Below are positions 14,470 to 24,094 of a stretch of DNA of 64,000 nt, one piece after another. The position numbers and the translations under genes are program-made. The DNA lies in NCBI GenBank assembly GCA_947246015.1, contig CAMXQE010000016.1:1-64000 (forward strand), written 5' to 3'. Positions within the stretch are counted from its first letter, which is position 1, and each line of letters opens with the position of its first letter. The DNA comes from an uncultured Lachnospiraceae bacterium. Lineage in GTDB: Bacteria > Bacillota > Clostridia > Lachnospirales > Lachnospiraceae. The notes below the pieces were generated by a model. It was not told the DNA's origin and did no database searches. It was given only the letters and a program-made list of their open reading frames with translations.

Positions 14470-16668
14470 GTGAACAGGGAAATGAAAAATAGTAAAGAAG
14501 TGAAAGCCGGCAGGGAAATAAAAGACAATAAAGAACCGCGGAATCCCGCAAAATTTACCGACAGCCAGTATTACACGAACCGGGAACTGAGCTGGATTCT
14601 TTTTAACAAAAGAGTGCTGACGGAAGCGAGGGATAAGCAGATTCCCTTATTCGAAAGGGTGAAATTCCTAAGTATTACCGCTTCCAATCTGGATGAATTT
14701 TTCATGGTGCGTGTAGCGGCGCTGAAGGATATGGTAAGCGGAGGTTATACCAAGGCGGATATTGCCGGACTGAAGCCGTCGGAGCAGCTGGCAATGGTGA
14801 ATAAGGCAACACATGAACTGGTGAATCTCCAGTATTCTACATACAAGAGGTCATTAGTGCCGCTGCTGTTTGCCAACGGGCTGCGCATCATTGAACATCA
14901 TGAGGACTTAGCGGCGAAGGAAATTGAATATGTGGACCGGTATTTTATGGAAAATGTCTATCCGGTGCTGACTCCCATGGCGGTGGATTCTTCAAGGCCC
15001 TTCCCGCTGATTCGGAATAAGTCGCTGAATATCGGCGCGCTTGTGAGGAAGAAGGAGGGGGATGAAGAACTGGAATTTGCCACCGTGCAGGTGCCCAGCG
15101 TACTGCCCCGTATCGTACCGATTCCATCGGAAAAGGAGGGGGAGAAGGTAATCATTCTGCTGGAAGAACTGGTGGAGCGTAATATTGATAAGCTGTTCCT
15201 GAATTACAATATCGTCTGCGCCTATCCGTTCCGCATCATGCGGAATGCAGATTTCAGCATAGAAGAAGATGAAACGGAAGATTTGTTAAAAGAGATAGAG
15301 AAAAAGCTGAAGCGCAGACAGTGGGGGCAGGCGATACGGCTGGAAGTGGAGAGCGGTATTGACAAGCGGCTGCTGAAAATCATACGGGATGAACTGCTGA
15401 TTAAAGAGGAAGATATTTATCAGATTGACGGGCCGCTGGATTTGACTTATTTAATGAAGATGTACGGGCTGGACGGTTTCGACCATTTGAAAGAGTCTGC
15501 TTATGCGGCGCCCCAGCCGGTACCGGAGCTGCCGGAGGACTGTGATATCTTTGAGGAAATCCGGAAGCACGACATTCTTCTGCATCATCCCTATCAGACG
15601 TTTGCGCCGGTTGTGGAATTTATCCGGAGGGCGGCGAAGGATCCGGATGTGCTTGCCATCAAACAGACCCTTTACCGTGTCAGCGGCAATTCGCCTATTA
15701 TCGCAGCATTGGCGCTGGCGGCGGAAAACGGCAAGCAGGTATCGGTGCTGGTAGAACTAAAAGCGCGGTTTGACGAGGAAAATAATATCGTATGGGCGAA
15801 GATGCTGGAAAAAGCGGGCTGTCATGTCATTTACGGGCTGGTCGGGTTAAAAACCCACAGCAAGATTACGCTGGTAGTCCGGAAGGAGGAAGACGGCATC
15901 CGCCGTTACGTTCATCTGGGTACAGGAAACTATAATGACGCTACGGCAAAGCTGTATACGGATATTGGGATGTTTACCAGCAGCAGGCCCATCGGGGAGG
16001 ATGCCACGGCGGTATTCAATATGCTTTCCGGTTATTCGGAACCCCGCTCCTGGAACAAGCTGGCGCTGGCGCCCCTTTGGTTAAAGGATAAGTTTCTCTA
16101 TCTGATTGCGCGGGAAAGAGCATCGGCGAAAGCCGGACGGCCGGCCCATATCATAGCGAAGATGAATTCCCTCTGCGACAGGGATGTGATTGCGGCACTT
16201 TATGAAGCGAGTGCGGCAGGTGTGAAAATAGAACTGATTATCCGCGGAATCTGTACCCTGAAGGTAGGTATCCCCGGTGTCAGCGAGAACATCAGCGTGC
16301 GTTCCATTGTCGGGAACTTTTTGGAACACAGCCGGATTTTCTATTTTGAAAACGATGGGGTGCCGGAGATTTACTGCGGAAGTGCGGACTGGATGCCCCG
16401 GAATCTGGAGCGGAGGGTGGAAATCCTGTTCCCGATAGAGCAGCCGGATTTAAAGGAAAAAGTACTGCATATTTTACAGGGAGAATTAAAGGATACGGTG
16501 AAGGCGCATGTGCTGAAAAAGGACGGAACCTATGAGAAAGTGGATAAGCGTGGGAAAGCGATTTATAATTCGCAGTTAGAGTTTTCACTGGAAGCCAGGG
16601 AGGAAGCAAGACGGAGCCAGACGCCGGTCAATGAACGGGTATTCATACCGGAGACCCATCACCAATAG
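14470..16668 (+). CDS. ppk1: Polyphosphate kinase 1
   Basis: A GTG at 14470 after AAGGGG opens 732 codons; ATG at 14482 is an alternative. The order is an N-terminal helical domain ('YYTNRELSWILFNKRVL'), a head domain and two phospholipase-D-like catalytic domains. The phosphorylated histidine lies in 'GLKTHSKITL' (H463) and the second catalytic histidine in 'LEHSRIFYFEN' (H620). Their spacing of 157 equals that of E. coli H435 and H592. 'ELKARFDEENNI' and 'YVHLGTGNYN' are further signatures. The enzyme makes polyphosphate reversibly from ATP at the membrane. An N-terminal lysine- and glutamate-rich extension of about 30 residues is present. Confidence 0.95.
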   Translation: MNREMKNSKEVKAGREIKDNKEPRNPAKFTDSQYYTNRELSWILFNKRVLTEARDKQIPLFERVKFLSITASNLDEFFMVRVAALKDMVSGGYTKADIAGLKPSEQLAMVNKATHELVNLQYSTYKRSLVPLLFANGLRIIEHHEDLAAKEIEYVDRYFMENVYPVLTPMAVDSSRPFPLIRNKSLNIGALVRKKEGDEELEFATVQVPSVLPRIVPIPSEKEGEKVIILLEELVERNIDKLFLNYNIVCAYPFRIMRNADFSIEEDETEDLLKEIEKKLKRRQWGQAIRLEVESGIDKRLLKIIRDELLIKEEDIYQIDGPLDLTYLMKMYGLDGFDHLKESAYAAPQPVPELPEDCDIFEEIRKHDILLHHPYQTFAPVVEFIRRAAKDPDVLAIKQTLYRVSGNSPIIAALALAAENGKQVSVLVELKARFDEENNIVWAKMLEKAGCHVIYGLVGLKTHSKITLVVRKEEDGIRRYVHLGTGNYNDATAKLYTDIGMFTSSRPIGEDATAVFNMLSGYSEPRSWNKLALAPLWLKDKFLYLIARERASAKAGRPAHIIAKMNSLCDRDVIAALYEASAAGVKIELIIRGICTLKVGIPGVSENISVRSIVGNFLEHSRIFYFENDGVPEIYCGSADWMPRNLERRVEILFPIEQPDLKEKVLHILQGELKDTVKAHVLKKDGTYEKVDKRGKAIYNSQLEFSLEAREEARRSQTPVNERVFIPETHHQ

Positions 16669-16736
16669 GGAGAGCAGGCACTGTTTCGGGCGGCGTCCGG
16701 ACAGATGCAAAAAACGGAAAGAAAGCAGGGATTCGG

Positions 16737-17321
16737 ATGCGTATTATTTTAGCTTCGGCATCGCCGAGGAGACGGGAACTGTTACAGCAAATCGGGTTAG
16801 AATATGAGGCGGCGCCAAGTACGGTGGAAGAAGAGATGACAGGGACACTGCCGGAGGAGATTGTAGAGGGGCTTGCGGTACAGAAAGCGGAAGATGTTTT
16901 CGGGAAGATGAAGGAAGCCGGGGCGGAGGAGTTTCTTGTGATTGGGGCAGATACAGTAGTAACGTTTGAAGGGGCGGTTATGGGGAAGCCGGCCGATGAA
17001 GAAGATGCCTGCCGGATGCTGGATTCCCTGCAGGGGAAGACGCATCAGGTCTATACGGGGGTAGCGCTCCTTGGAGAGCGGAAGGGCGGAGAGTCTTTCA
17101 GGGCGGTTTTTCACGAAAAGACGGACGTTACCATGTATCCGATGACAAAGGATGAAATCGCGGCTTATGTGGAGACAAAGGAGCCGATGGACAAAGCGGG
17201 GGCGTACGGGATTCAGGGCAGGTGCGCGGCACATATTGAGAAGATAGACGGGGACTATAACAATGTGGTCGGACTGCCGGTTGGCAGGCTGTATCAGGAA
17301 CTTAAGAAATACGGAATCTGA
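16737..17321 (+). CDS. maf: Maf family nucleoside triphosphate pyrophosphatase
   Basis: The 194-residue protein opens with 'MRIILASASPRRRELLQQIG', the phosphate-binding loop of Maf proteins. It continues with 'VIGADTVVTFEGAVMGKPAD', 'GKTHQVYTGVAL' and 'KAGAYGIQGRCAAHIEKIDG'. Maf enzymes hydrolyse dTTP, UTP or modified nucleotides and can block septation when overproduced. The motif 'SPRRRELL' is of the type linked to dTTP/UTP specificity. The gene follows ppk by 68 bases and precedes the HAD gene by 36, suggesting one operon. Confidence 0.94.
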   Translation: MRIILASASPRRRELLQQIGLEYEAAPSTVEEEMTGTLPEEIVEGLAVQKAEDVFGKMKEAGAEEFLVIGADTVVTFEGAVMGKPADEEDACRMLDSLQGKTHQVYTGVALLGERKGGESFRAVFHEKTDVTMYPMTKDEIAAYVETKEPMDKAGAYGIQGRCAAHIEKIDGDYNNVVGLPVGRLYQELKKYGI

Positions 17322-17357
17322 GGGAATCCGCATAAAAAATGCACAGGGAGCCATGAA

Positions 17358-18164
17358 ATGAGTAAGATAAGACTGATTGCAAGCGATATTGACGGAACGC
17401 TGATAAAGGATTCAACGCCGGATTTATATCCGGAAATGGTGACAGTCATCCGGAAGCTGATGGAGCAGGGAATCCTGTTCTGTGCCGCCAGCGGGCGGCA
17501 GTACCAAAGCATTCGGAACGTATTCCGCGAGGTCGGGGAAGATATCATTTATATAGCGGAGAACGGGGCGCAGATACGGTATAAGGAACGGGATATCCGT
17601 GTGACGCCGATGAAGCGGGAAGATGCAGAGGGAATTATCATGCATCTGCGGCAGTATTATGATACCTGCGATGTCATTGTCTCCACACCGGAAGGGAGCC
17701 TGATTGAGAGCAGGAATCAGGATTTTATTGATTTGATTACGTATGGCTATCACAATCAATTCCGGCTGGTAAAGGATGTGCTGGAAGAGGACGCCGTGAT
17801 TATTAAAATTGCCATCTATCAGAAAAAGAGCATCCGGGAACTGGGGGAAGGCACACTGATTCCGATGTGGCAGGACAGGGTAAAGGCATGTATGGCAGGG
17901 GAGGACTGGGTGGATTTTATGGATGCCTCTGTGGATAAGGGTCATGCCCTGCATTTCATACAGGATTATTTCCATATCGAAAAAGAGGAAACGATGGCGT
18001 TTGGCGACAATAATAATGATATAGGGATGATGCAGGCGGCGGGAGAAAGTTATGCGGTGGAAAATGCAAGAGCGGAGGTTAAGGCAGCGGCCGGGAACAT
18101 CTGTCCCCCGTATTCGGAAAAAGGTGTTTATCAGGTAATCAAGGACTTGTTGACTGTCAGGTAA
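17358..18164 (+). CDS. Cof-type HAD-IIB phosphatase
   Basis: The protein has 268 residues with the four HAD motifs. Motif I is 'LIASDIDGTLIKDS' (nucleophile Asp and general acid Asp), motif II lies in 'CAASGRQYQS', motif III is the lysine in 'MDASVDKGHAL', and motif IV is 'MAFGDNNNDIGMM'. The large type IIB cap sits between motifs II and III. These cytoplasmic enzymes dephosphorylate sugar phosphates or flavin precursors with broad range. The specific substrate is unknown. ATG at 17358 follows AGGGAG. Confidence 0.92.
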   Translation: MSKIRLIASDIDGTLIKDSTPDLYPEMVTVIRKLMEQGILFCAASGRQYQSIRNVFREVGEDIIYIAENGAQIRYKERDIRVTPMKREDAEGIIMHLRQYYDTCDVIVSTPEGSLIESRNQDFIDLITYGYHNQFRLVKDVLEEDAVIIKIAIYQKKSIRELGEGTLIPMWQDRVKACMAGEDWVDFMDASVDKGHALHFIQDYFHIEKEETMAFGDNNNDIGMMQAAGESYAVENARAEVKAAAGNICPPYSEKGVYQVIKDLLTVR

Positions 18165-18224
18165 AGACGATATATATTAAAGATATGATATATAGAACCG
18201 AAAAGGAAAAAGGAGGATTTTAAG

Positions 18225-18488
18225 ATGCACGAATATGATGATGCGGTATTGAAATGTTTTTTGAAGAATCAGAGCCAGTTATTTCCGGAAGACGTAGCGG
18301 ATACGCTGGAGGCAGCGGAAGCATTTCTGGAGGAATGCATGGCGGTGGTTGTAAATTCCGTACAGGAGGTCTGGGAGTATTTTGATGAAGCAGGCATGGA
18401 TATGGAAGGAGCAGATGAAGAGGGAATTTTGGAAGCGGATGAAGTGTTCGATGTGGGCGACGGGAGATATTTAATTGTAGAAGGGTGA
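18225..18488 (+). CDS. Small acidic protein of unknown function
   Basis: This 87-residue, strongly acidic protein starts 'MHEYDDAVLKCFLKNQSQLF' after an AAGGAGG ribosome binding site. It shows 'FPEDVADTLEAAEAFLEECM' and 'ADEVFDVGDGRYLIVEG'. It looks like a compact cytoplasmic protein conserved among Lachnospiraceae, with no domain I can name. It faces the minus-strand PHP-HAD gene tail to tail at a 22-base gap. The strong ribosome binding site and clean codon use support it. Confidence 0.75.
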   Translation: MHEYDDAVLKCFLKNQSQLFPEDVADTLEAAEAFLEECMAVVVNSVQEVWEYFDEAGMDMEGADEEGILEADEVFDVGDGRYLIVEG

Positions 18489-18510
18489 GAGGAGCGGCCG
18501 GCGCTGCCTG

Positions 18511-20217
18511 CTATAAATTTGCAAGCAGCACCGCAGCCAGACCGTCATGTTCATTATCAGTTTCTGTAATGATATCCGCCGCAGCCTTGACTTCGTCTTT
18601 GGCATTCAGCATGGCAATGCCGAGTCCGGCAGCCTGAATCATGGAGATATCATTGGCTTCGTCTCCGGCGGCAAGGGAATCGGAAAGCGGGATGTGCAGG
18701 AAGTCGCAGAGTGTCCGCACAGCGGCGCCTTTGCCGGAAGCTGCCGGAAAGATTTCCAGATAGCGGTCATTGGAATAGAGCAGATTCAGTTCCCCTTCCA
18801 CGAGAGGAAGCAGGGTTTTCCGGAAATGTTCCAGCTTGTCCCTGTCATGCAGTTCGATGGCAATGCACTTGCAGGGGCCTTTGTCCAACGCGCTTACGAT
18901 GTCTTCACAGACAAGGACCGGCGTATGGATGACTCTCCGGTAATATTTAAGCTGCTCGTCATCGGCGGGGGTGACGATATGTGTGTCCGTGTAAGTGTGG
19001 CAGTGGATGCCCTGTTCTCTGGCAGTCTTTGCCACAAGCGCTGTCTGTTCCAGTGTAAGCGCTGTGCGGGAGACGATGCGTCCGCTGTCGCAGTCGTAGA
19101 TTTCGCCGCCGTTGGAACCGATGAGGTACATGCCCGGAAAGTCAAGCTGCAAGGTCCGGCGGACTTCCATGGCGCTGTCCATGGCACGCCCGGTACAGAT
19201 TGCGAAATGATGACCTGCAGCCGCCCATTTTTCAAGGGCGGCTCTGGTATCCGGCGTTACTTTTTTCTCATGGTTTAACAGCGTACCGTCCAAATCGGTA
19301 AAGAATATTTTTTTACGGCGGACCAGCCTTTCTTTGAGCGTGGTCAGAATATCTTCCGGGATGAAGAGTTTTCCGTAGCCGGTGGCCAGTTCCAGTTTGG
19401 GTTTGCTGGCACCGTGGAAATCAGAGCCGCCGCTGATGCACAGATTGTATTTGGAAGCCAAAGCGCGCATATGCCGCTCTTCAGCAGTGTTGTAGGTACT
19501 GTATACGGCTTCAATGCCGATGAGTCCTGCATCTGTTAGCAGGCTTACCAGTTTGTCCAAACGTGCATCGCTCATATGATAAAGAGGCGGATGGGCGAGG
19601 ATAGGGAGACCCTTAGCTTTTAAAATCAGTTCCACTGCCTGGGCCGGCGTCACTTTTTCCCGCGGGACGAAATATTTGGTATGGTCACCCAGATAACGGT
19701 CAAAGGCTTCGGGCATACTTTTCACATAACCATGTTCCAGAAGATAGCGTGAATAGTGTCCTCTCGTAATGACGGAGCCGGGAAAAGCCTGAAGCAGTTT
19801 TTCATAGGAGATATCGATGCCGGCTTCGTTTAAATTGGCGCACATTTTCCGGTTGCGGGTGATACGGGAATCTACAAAGTCCTGAATCTGTTTTTTGAAA
19901 AAAGGAGCTTCATAGTCAATGTACAGACCGACGATATGGATATCCTTCCCCTCATATTCCGTGGAAAATTCAATGCCCGGAATGACTTCCAAAGGGCGGG
20001 GACAGATGCCGGAGGACAGCGGAGGAAGGGTTCCGTCCGCCAGTTTCAGGTTATATTCTCCGGCGGCGGCCATTGCTTCCGCAACACCGTCCGTCGTATC
20101 GTGGTCGGTGAGGGCAAACGCGGACAGCCCTTTCTCCGCTGCCAGCTGTACCAGTTCGGTGGGAGTCAGGCTTCCGTCGGATTTATTGGAATGTACATGC
20201 AAGTCTACTATATTCAT
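18511..20217 (-). CDS. PHP phosphoesterase fused to Cof-type HAD phosphatase
   Basis: ATG at 20217 is preferred because AGGAAAGG precedes it; the frame extends 20 codons upstream without support. The 568-residue product is two enzymes in one chain. Residues 1-270 are a PHP domain ('MNIVDLHVHSNKSDGSLTP', 'AFALTDHDTTDGV', 'IPGIEFSTEYEGKDIHIVG', 'PILAHPPLY', 'ISGGSDFHG') with the metal-binding His and Asp residues present. Residues 280-568 are a HAD-IIB phosphatase ('FFTDLDGTLLNHEKKVTPD', 'FAICTGRAMDS', 'GKGAAVRTLCDF', 'SLAAGDEANDISMIQAAG'). PHP enzymes of this class include nucleotide 3',5'-bisphosphate and RNA 5'-end phosphatases. A two-step dephosphorylation is possible but unproven. Confidence 0.92.
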   Translation of the reverse strand: MNIVDLHVHSNKSDGSLTPTELVQLAAEKGLSAFALTDHDTTDGVAEAMAAAGEYNLKLADGTLPPLSSGICPRPLEVIPGIEFSTEYEGKDIHIVGLYIDYEAPFFKKQIQDFVDSRITRNRKMCANLNEAGIDISYEKLLQAFPGSVITRGHYSRYLLEHGYVKSMPEAFDRYLGDHTKYFVPREKVTPAQAVELILKAKGLPILAHPPLYHMSDARLDKLVSLLTDAGLIGIEAVYSTYNTAEERHMRALASKYNLCISGGSDFHGASKPKLELATGYGKLFIPEDILTTLKERLVRRKKIFFTDLDGTLLNHEKKVTPDTRAALEKWAAAGHHFAICTGRAMDSAMEVRRTLQLDFPGMYLIGSNGGEIYDCDSGRIVSRTALTLEQTALVAKTAREQGIHCHTYTDTHIVTPADDEQLKYYRRVIHTPVLVCEDIVSALDKGPCKCIAIELHDRDKLEHFRKTLLPLVEGELNLLYSNDRYLEIFPAASGKGAAVRTLCDFLHIPLSDSLAAGDEANDISMIQAAGLGIAMLNAKDEVKAAADIITETDNEHDGLAAVLLANL

Positions 20218-20252
20218 AGTCCTTTCCTCCTTAACGGGTTTAAAATTGGCCG

Positions 20253-20283
20253 GCCGGCACAGAAAGAAGTGTTCCATGCCGGC
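20253..20283 (-). terminator. Hairpin between ABC-F gene and PHP-HAD gene
   Basis: GCCGGCA (20253-20259) pairs with TGCCGGC (20277-20283). Read on the minus strand it is followed, after a few bases, by CAATTTTAAA. It may end the ABC-F message, 22 bases after that gene's stop, but the U-run is short. Confidence 0.4.
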
Positions 20284-20304
20284 GGTAAGGTTTTTTAGAT
20301 GGGA

Positions 20305-21942
20305 TTAATTATCATCTTCTTCATTTTTATTGGTATATACGGTACGTTTTCTTGCCATTTCGTCGTTTGCCAGATATTCGTCGTAGGTGGTGATTTTGTC
20401 GATTAACTGGCCGTCGGGCAGGATTTCCATGATACGGTTTGCCGTAGTCTGTACGAACTGGTGGTCATGGCAGGAGAAAAGTTCCACGCCCGGAAATTTA
20501 ATCAGTCCGTTGTTTAATGCGGTAATGGATTCCATATCCAGATGATTGGTAGGTTCATCCAAAATCAGGCAGTTGGCACCGCTAATCATCATTTTGGAAA
20601 GCAGGCATCTGACTTTTTCACCGCCCGAAAGCACTCTTACTTTTTTGACGCCGTCTTCACCGGCAAAGAGCATACGGCCGAGGAAACCGCGGACATAAGT
20701 TACATCTTTTACCGGAGAGTAACCGGTCAGCCAGTCAACGATGGTATAGTCGTTGTCAAATTCTTTGGTGCTGTCCTTGGGGAAGTAAGCCTGGGAAGTG
20801 GTGACGCCCCATTTGTAAGTGCCTTCATCCGGTTCCATTTCTCCCATCAATATCTGGAACAGTGTAGTCTTGGCAAGCTCATTGCCGCCGACAAATGCAA
20901 TTTTGTCATTGTGTCCGACAATGAAGGAAATGTTGTCCAGAACTTTTACGCCGTCGATGGTCTTGGAAAGTCCGTTCACGGTGAGGACTTCGTTGCCGAT
21001 TTCACGGTCAGGACGGAAATCCACGTAGGGATATTTCCGGCTGGACGGTTTGATTTCATCCAGTTCGATTTTTTCCAGCGCACGTTTCCGGCTGGTTGCC
21101 TGCTTGGACTTGGATGCATTGGCGGAGAAACGGGAAATGAATTCCTGCAGTTCTTTGATTTTCTCTTCCTTTTTCTTGTTGGCTTCTTTCATCTGTTTGA
21201 TGAGAAGCTGGCTGGATTCATACCAGAAATCGTAATTTCCGGCATAGAGCTGTATCTTGCCGTAATCGATATCTGCGGTATGGGTACATACTTTATTCAG
21301 GAAATAACGGTCATGGGATACTACGATAACCGTGTTTTCAAAATCGATGAGGAAATCTTCCAGCCATGCGATAGCGTCCAGGTCCAGATGGTTGGTAGGC
21401 TCATCTAAAAGCAGGATATCGGGGTTGCCGAACAGGGCTTTGGCAAGGAGGACTTTCACCTTCTCACTGCCGTTTAAAGTATTCATGACCGCATAATGGA
21501 GGTCGGTGTCGATGCCGAGGCCGTTTAACAGCATGGCGGCATTGGATTCCGCTTCCCAGCCGTCCATTTCCGCAAATTCCGCTTCCAGTTCGCTGGCGCG
21601 GATACCGTCTTCGTCGGAAAAATCTTCTTTTGCATAAATGGCATCCTTTTCCTTCATAATCTGGTAAAGACGTTCGTTGCCCATGATGACGACATCCATA
21701 ACCGGATATTCGTCGTATTTAAAATGGTCCTGTTCCAGTACGGAAAGGCGCTGCCCGGGCGTAATGGAGATGTCGCCTTTGGTAGTCTCCAACCGGCCGG
21801 ATAATATTTTAAGGAAGGTAGATTTACCTGCGCCGTTCGCGCCGATAAGACCATAGCAGTTCCCTTCGGTGAATTTAATGTTGACGTCTTCAAATAACGC
21901 TTTTTTGCCGATTCGTAATGTTACGTTGTTTGCACTTATCAT
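20305..21942 (-). CDS. ykpA: ABC-F family ATPase (YkpA/YbiT type)
   Basis: The 545-residue protein has two ABC domains in tandem and no membrane helix, as in ABC-F translation factors. Domain 1 has Walker A 'GLIGANGAGKSTFLKILSG', signature 'LNGSEKVKVLLAKALFG' and Walker B 'DILLLDEPTNHLDLDAIAWL'. A basic linker with 'SKSKQATSRKRALEKI' follows. Domain 2 has a degenerate P-loop ('FVGGNELAKTTLF'), signature 'LSGGEKVRCLLSKMM' and Walker B 'CLILDEPTNHLDMESI'. The second-site degeneracy is normal for the YkpA/YbiT branch. Members bind the ribosomal E site or confer drug protection; which applies here is unknown. The gene has its own start 230 bases from the receptor gene. Confidence 0.9.
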   Translation of the reverse strand: MISANNVTLRIGKKALFEDVNIKFTEGNCYGLIGANGAGKSTFLKILSGRLETTKGDISITPGQRLSVLEQDHFKYDEYPVMDVVIMGNERLYQIMKEKDAIYAKEDFSDEDGIRASELEAEFAEMDGWEAESNAAMLLNGLGIDTDLHYAVMNTLNGSEKVKVLLAKALFGNPDILLLDEPTNHLDLDAIAWLEDFLIDFENTVIVVSHDRYFLNKVCTHTADIDYGKIQLYAGNYDFWYESSQLLIKQMKEANKKKEEKIKELQEFISRFSANASKSKQATSRKRALEKIELDEIKPSSRKYPYVDFRPDREIGNEVLTVNGLSKTIDGVKVLDNISFIVGHNDKIAFVGGNELAKTTLFQILMGEMEPDEGTYKWGVTTSQAYFPKDSTKEFDNDYTIVDWLTGYSPVKDVTYVRGFLGRMLFAGEDGVKKVRVLSGGEKVRCLLSKMMISGANCLILDEPTNHLDMESITALNNGLIKFPGVELFSCHDHQFVQTTANRIMEILPDGQLIDKITTYDEYLANDEMARKRTVYTNKNEEDDN

Positions 21943-22032
21943 GTTTAAACCTTTCTTTTTCTTCTTCTATTCTGTTTTTTGCCGCTATTTCTTATTGTAC
22001 AGAAAATTGCTGAATTTGCAAGGGATTCCTGC

Positions 22033-22069
22033 AAAAAAAATACACCCGGTCCGTATATCGGACCAGGTG
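22033..22069 (-). terminator. Terminator of the chemotaxis receptor gene
   Basis: CACC..GGTCCG and CGGACC..GGTG (22043-22069) form a stem with one mismatch and loop TATA/TATAT. On the minus strand it is followed at once by TATTTTTTTT. It lies about 105 bases after the receptor stop codon. Confidence 0.8.
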
Positions 22070-22174
22070 CTTTCTTACATTTGCCCTGTTACATTTTTCT
22101 TCGCCGTTTGAAAACAGAATATCTGCTGCATTTTCCCAGCAATGTACTGTAAATAAGTCATTAAAATAATGCTG

Positions 22175-23863
22175 TTAAACTTTTAATTTAAATTGTCCTA
22201 CTAATTCTTCCAGATTCGTTGCCTGTGCGGATAATTCCTCGCTTGTGGCTGAAGTTTCCTGCGCCGACGCCGAGTTATTCTGGATGACATCTGCAATCTG
22301 CTCTACGCCAAGTTCCAATTGTTTCATGGCATCTGCCTGCGAATCGGATAGTTCGCTGATTTCCTTTGTGGAGGATGCCAGCATCTTAATTCCGGTGATG
22401 ACAGATTCGATTGCTGATGTAGCTTTTAACGTGATAGTATTTCCAAATTCTATTTCTTTCATGCAATTCTCAATCAGCTGCTTTGTATTCACTGCAGAAA
22501 CAGCGCTGTCTGCGGCGAGTTTTCCAATCTGGTCTGCTACGACGGCAAAACCCCTTCCTGCCTCGCCTGCCCTTGCCGCCTCTATGGAAGCGTTTAATGA
22601 CAGCAGGTTTGTCTGCGAAGCGATGTCTTCAATTTCACCGATAATATTGGCGATTTCGGTGGAAGTCTCATTAATTCTTTCCATCGCCTGTTTCAGCTGT
22701 CTGATGTCTTCATTGCTCATTTCGGCCTGTTCCCTGAATTCTTCTGCGCCGTGATAAGATTTGTCCGCTTTGGCTGAAGTGTCTACTACATTTTCTGTAA
22801 TATTCTGAATCGTGGCGGTTAATTCCTCTACGGAGGCAGCCTGGTCAGTTGCCCCTTCCGCCAGCGCCTGTGCGCTTTCCGCCATTTGGGTTGCCCCTAA
22901 TGCCACCTGCTCGGAAGCTTCATTGATTTGCCCGAGTGTATCGCTGAGTGAATCGGTGATGGTAACAATGGCAGTGTCCAGTGCCTTGAAATCCCCGTGG
23001 AAATTCACATCCGTATAGATAGCAAAGTTTCCGCCCGCTATTTCGCCAAGGCCCCGGCTCAATTCACGGATATAAAGTCTCATCATTTCCGCAGCTTCTT
23101 TAAAGGAATCGGTCATTTCACCGATTTCGTCCGGATACATTTTTTCTATTTCAATGTCCAGGTTTCCTTTGGCAAGTTCCGCCGCGGCGTCTTTTACCCG
23201 TATGATTGGCTCTGAAAACAGTTTTGCCACAAATGATGCAAACCGCATGGATATTAATATGGCTGCTAATATGACAAGAGCCATGACTCCCAGCGTGATA
23301 TAGGTCTGGAGCGTCAGGCTGGCCGAAACTTCATTTCCCATCTCTACATTTAAATCTACCAGACCTTCCACGGCATTCGTAAGTTTTTTCAGCGTAGGTT
23401 TTCCCTGGGTGAGCAGCAGGTCCAAAGCTTCCTCATTTTGATTCTCTATCGCCAGGTCTTCCACTTCTTTGAAAATTTTCCGGTATTCTGGCAGCAGTTC
23501 ATGGATAACCTGCATATACTCCAATTCTTCAGCGGTCGTACAGTTGGCCTCCATCTTTTCTAATGCCGCGTCTGTTTTGGCCTGTATTTCATCCAGTTCC
23601 TCTGCCGCATCCTTTATATCGGCTTCTTCCACCACAAGAATCATTTCCCTTACGATGGCGGGTTCTTTGTTCAGATATGTACTGAATATACCGATTTCGC
23701 CCTGGGAAAAACCGTTAGATACCAGTGCGCTGCTGTAATTCATGTCACTGCGGAACAGTACCAGAAGGCCCAGAATGCCTGATATACTGGCAATACACAC
23801 AACTAAGGTAAAGCAGAATTTCAGTTTTTTCTGTACCTTCATATTTTTTATTTTGTTAAGCAT
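22175..23863 (-). CDS. Methyl-accepting chemotaxis protein
   Basis: The start is ATG 23863 (AGGGAG six bases upstream); an in-frame start 11 codons earlier is unlikely. The 562-residue receptor has a first membrane helix (residues 14-38), an external four-helix-bundle-type sensor domain to about 185, a second helix ('YITLGVMALVILAAILISM'), a HAMP linker and the conserved signalling tip ('EIEDIASQTNLLSLNASIEA', 'RAGEAGRGFAVVADQIGKLA'). It relays an unknown signal to CheA and the flagellar motor. No NWETF-type tail for CheR binding is present. Together with the FapA-like gene it indicates a motile host. A terminator follows. Confidence 0.95.
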   Translation of the reverse strand: MLNKIKNMKVQKKLKFCFTLVVCIASISGILGLLVLFRSDMNYSSALVSNGFSQGEIGIFSTYLNKEPAIVREMILVVEEADIKDAAEELDEIQAKTDAALEKMEANCTTAEELEYMQVIHELLPEYRKIFKEVEDLAIENQNEEALDLLLTQGKPTLKKLTNAVEGLVDLNVEMGNEVSASLTLQTYITLGVMALVILAAILISMRFASFVAKLFSEPIIRVKDAAAELAKGNLDIEIEKMYPDEIGEMTDSFKEAAEMMRLYIRELSRGLGEIAGGNFAIYTDVNFHGDFKALDTAIVTITDSLSDTLGQINEASEQVALGATQMAESAQALAEGATDQAASVEELTATIQNITENVVDTSAKADKSYHGAEEFREQAEMSNEDIRQLKQAMERINETSTEIANIIGEIEDIASQTNLLSLNASIEAARAGEAGRGFAVVADQIGKLAADSAVSAVNTKQLIENCMKEIEFGNTITLKATSAIESVITGIKMLASSTKEISELSDSQADAMKQLELGVEQIADVIQNNSASAQETSATSEELSAQATNLEELVGQFKLKV

Positions 23864-23939
23864 ATTTTTCTCCCTTATATTCTCCCTTACAAACAAAGCT
23901 TAACTTTATATACTTATACTCCCTTATTTATAGCCAGCT

Positions 23940-23967
23940 TACATACAACACTATATTCTAATGTCAA
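23940..23967 (-). promoter_or_regulatory. Possible promoter of the chemotaxis receptor gene
   Basis: Minus-strand TTGACA (23967-23962) and TATGTA (23945-23940) are 16 bases apart. The -35 box is perfect and the -10 is weak. No sigma-28-type GCCGATA box was found here. The gene-free stretch 23864-24249 holds this, a repeat copy and the GNAT promoter. Confidence 0.35.
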
Positions 23968-24094
23968 GGTTCGGATTTCACAGAAACCATTCCTCACTGC
24001 ATACCCGGAATACTGCTTTGGGCAGCAGAAATTGAAATCTATTTTTTCATTATAGCACTTTTATGGTTCGGATACAAGGGCCGCCCTGATTTTC

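Noticed and set aside
20305..21942. Damaged second ATP site in the ABC-F protein
   Set aside because: The altered second P-loop is normal for the YkpA/YbiT branch and is not taken as decay.
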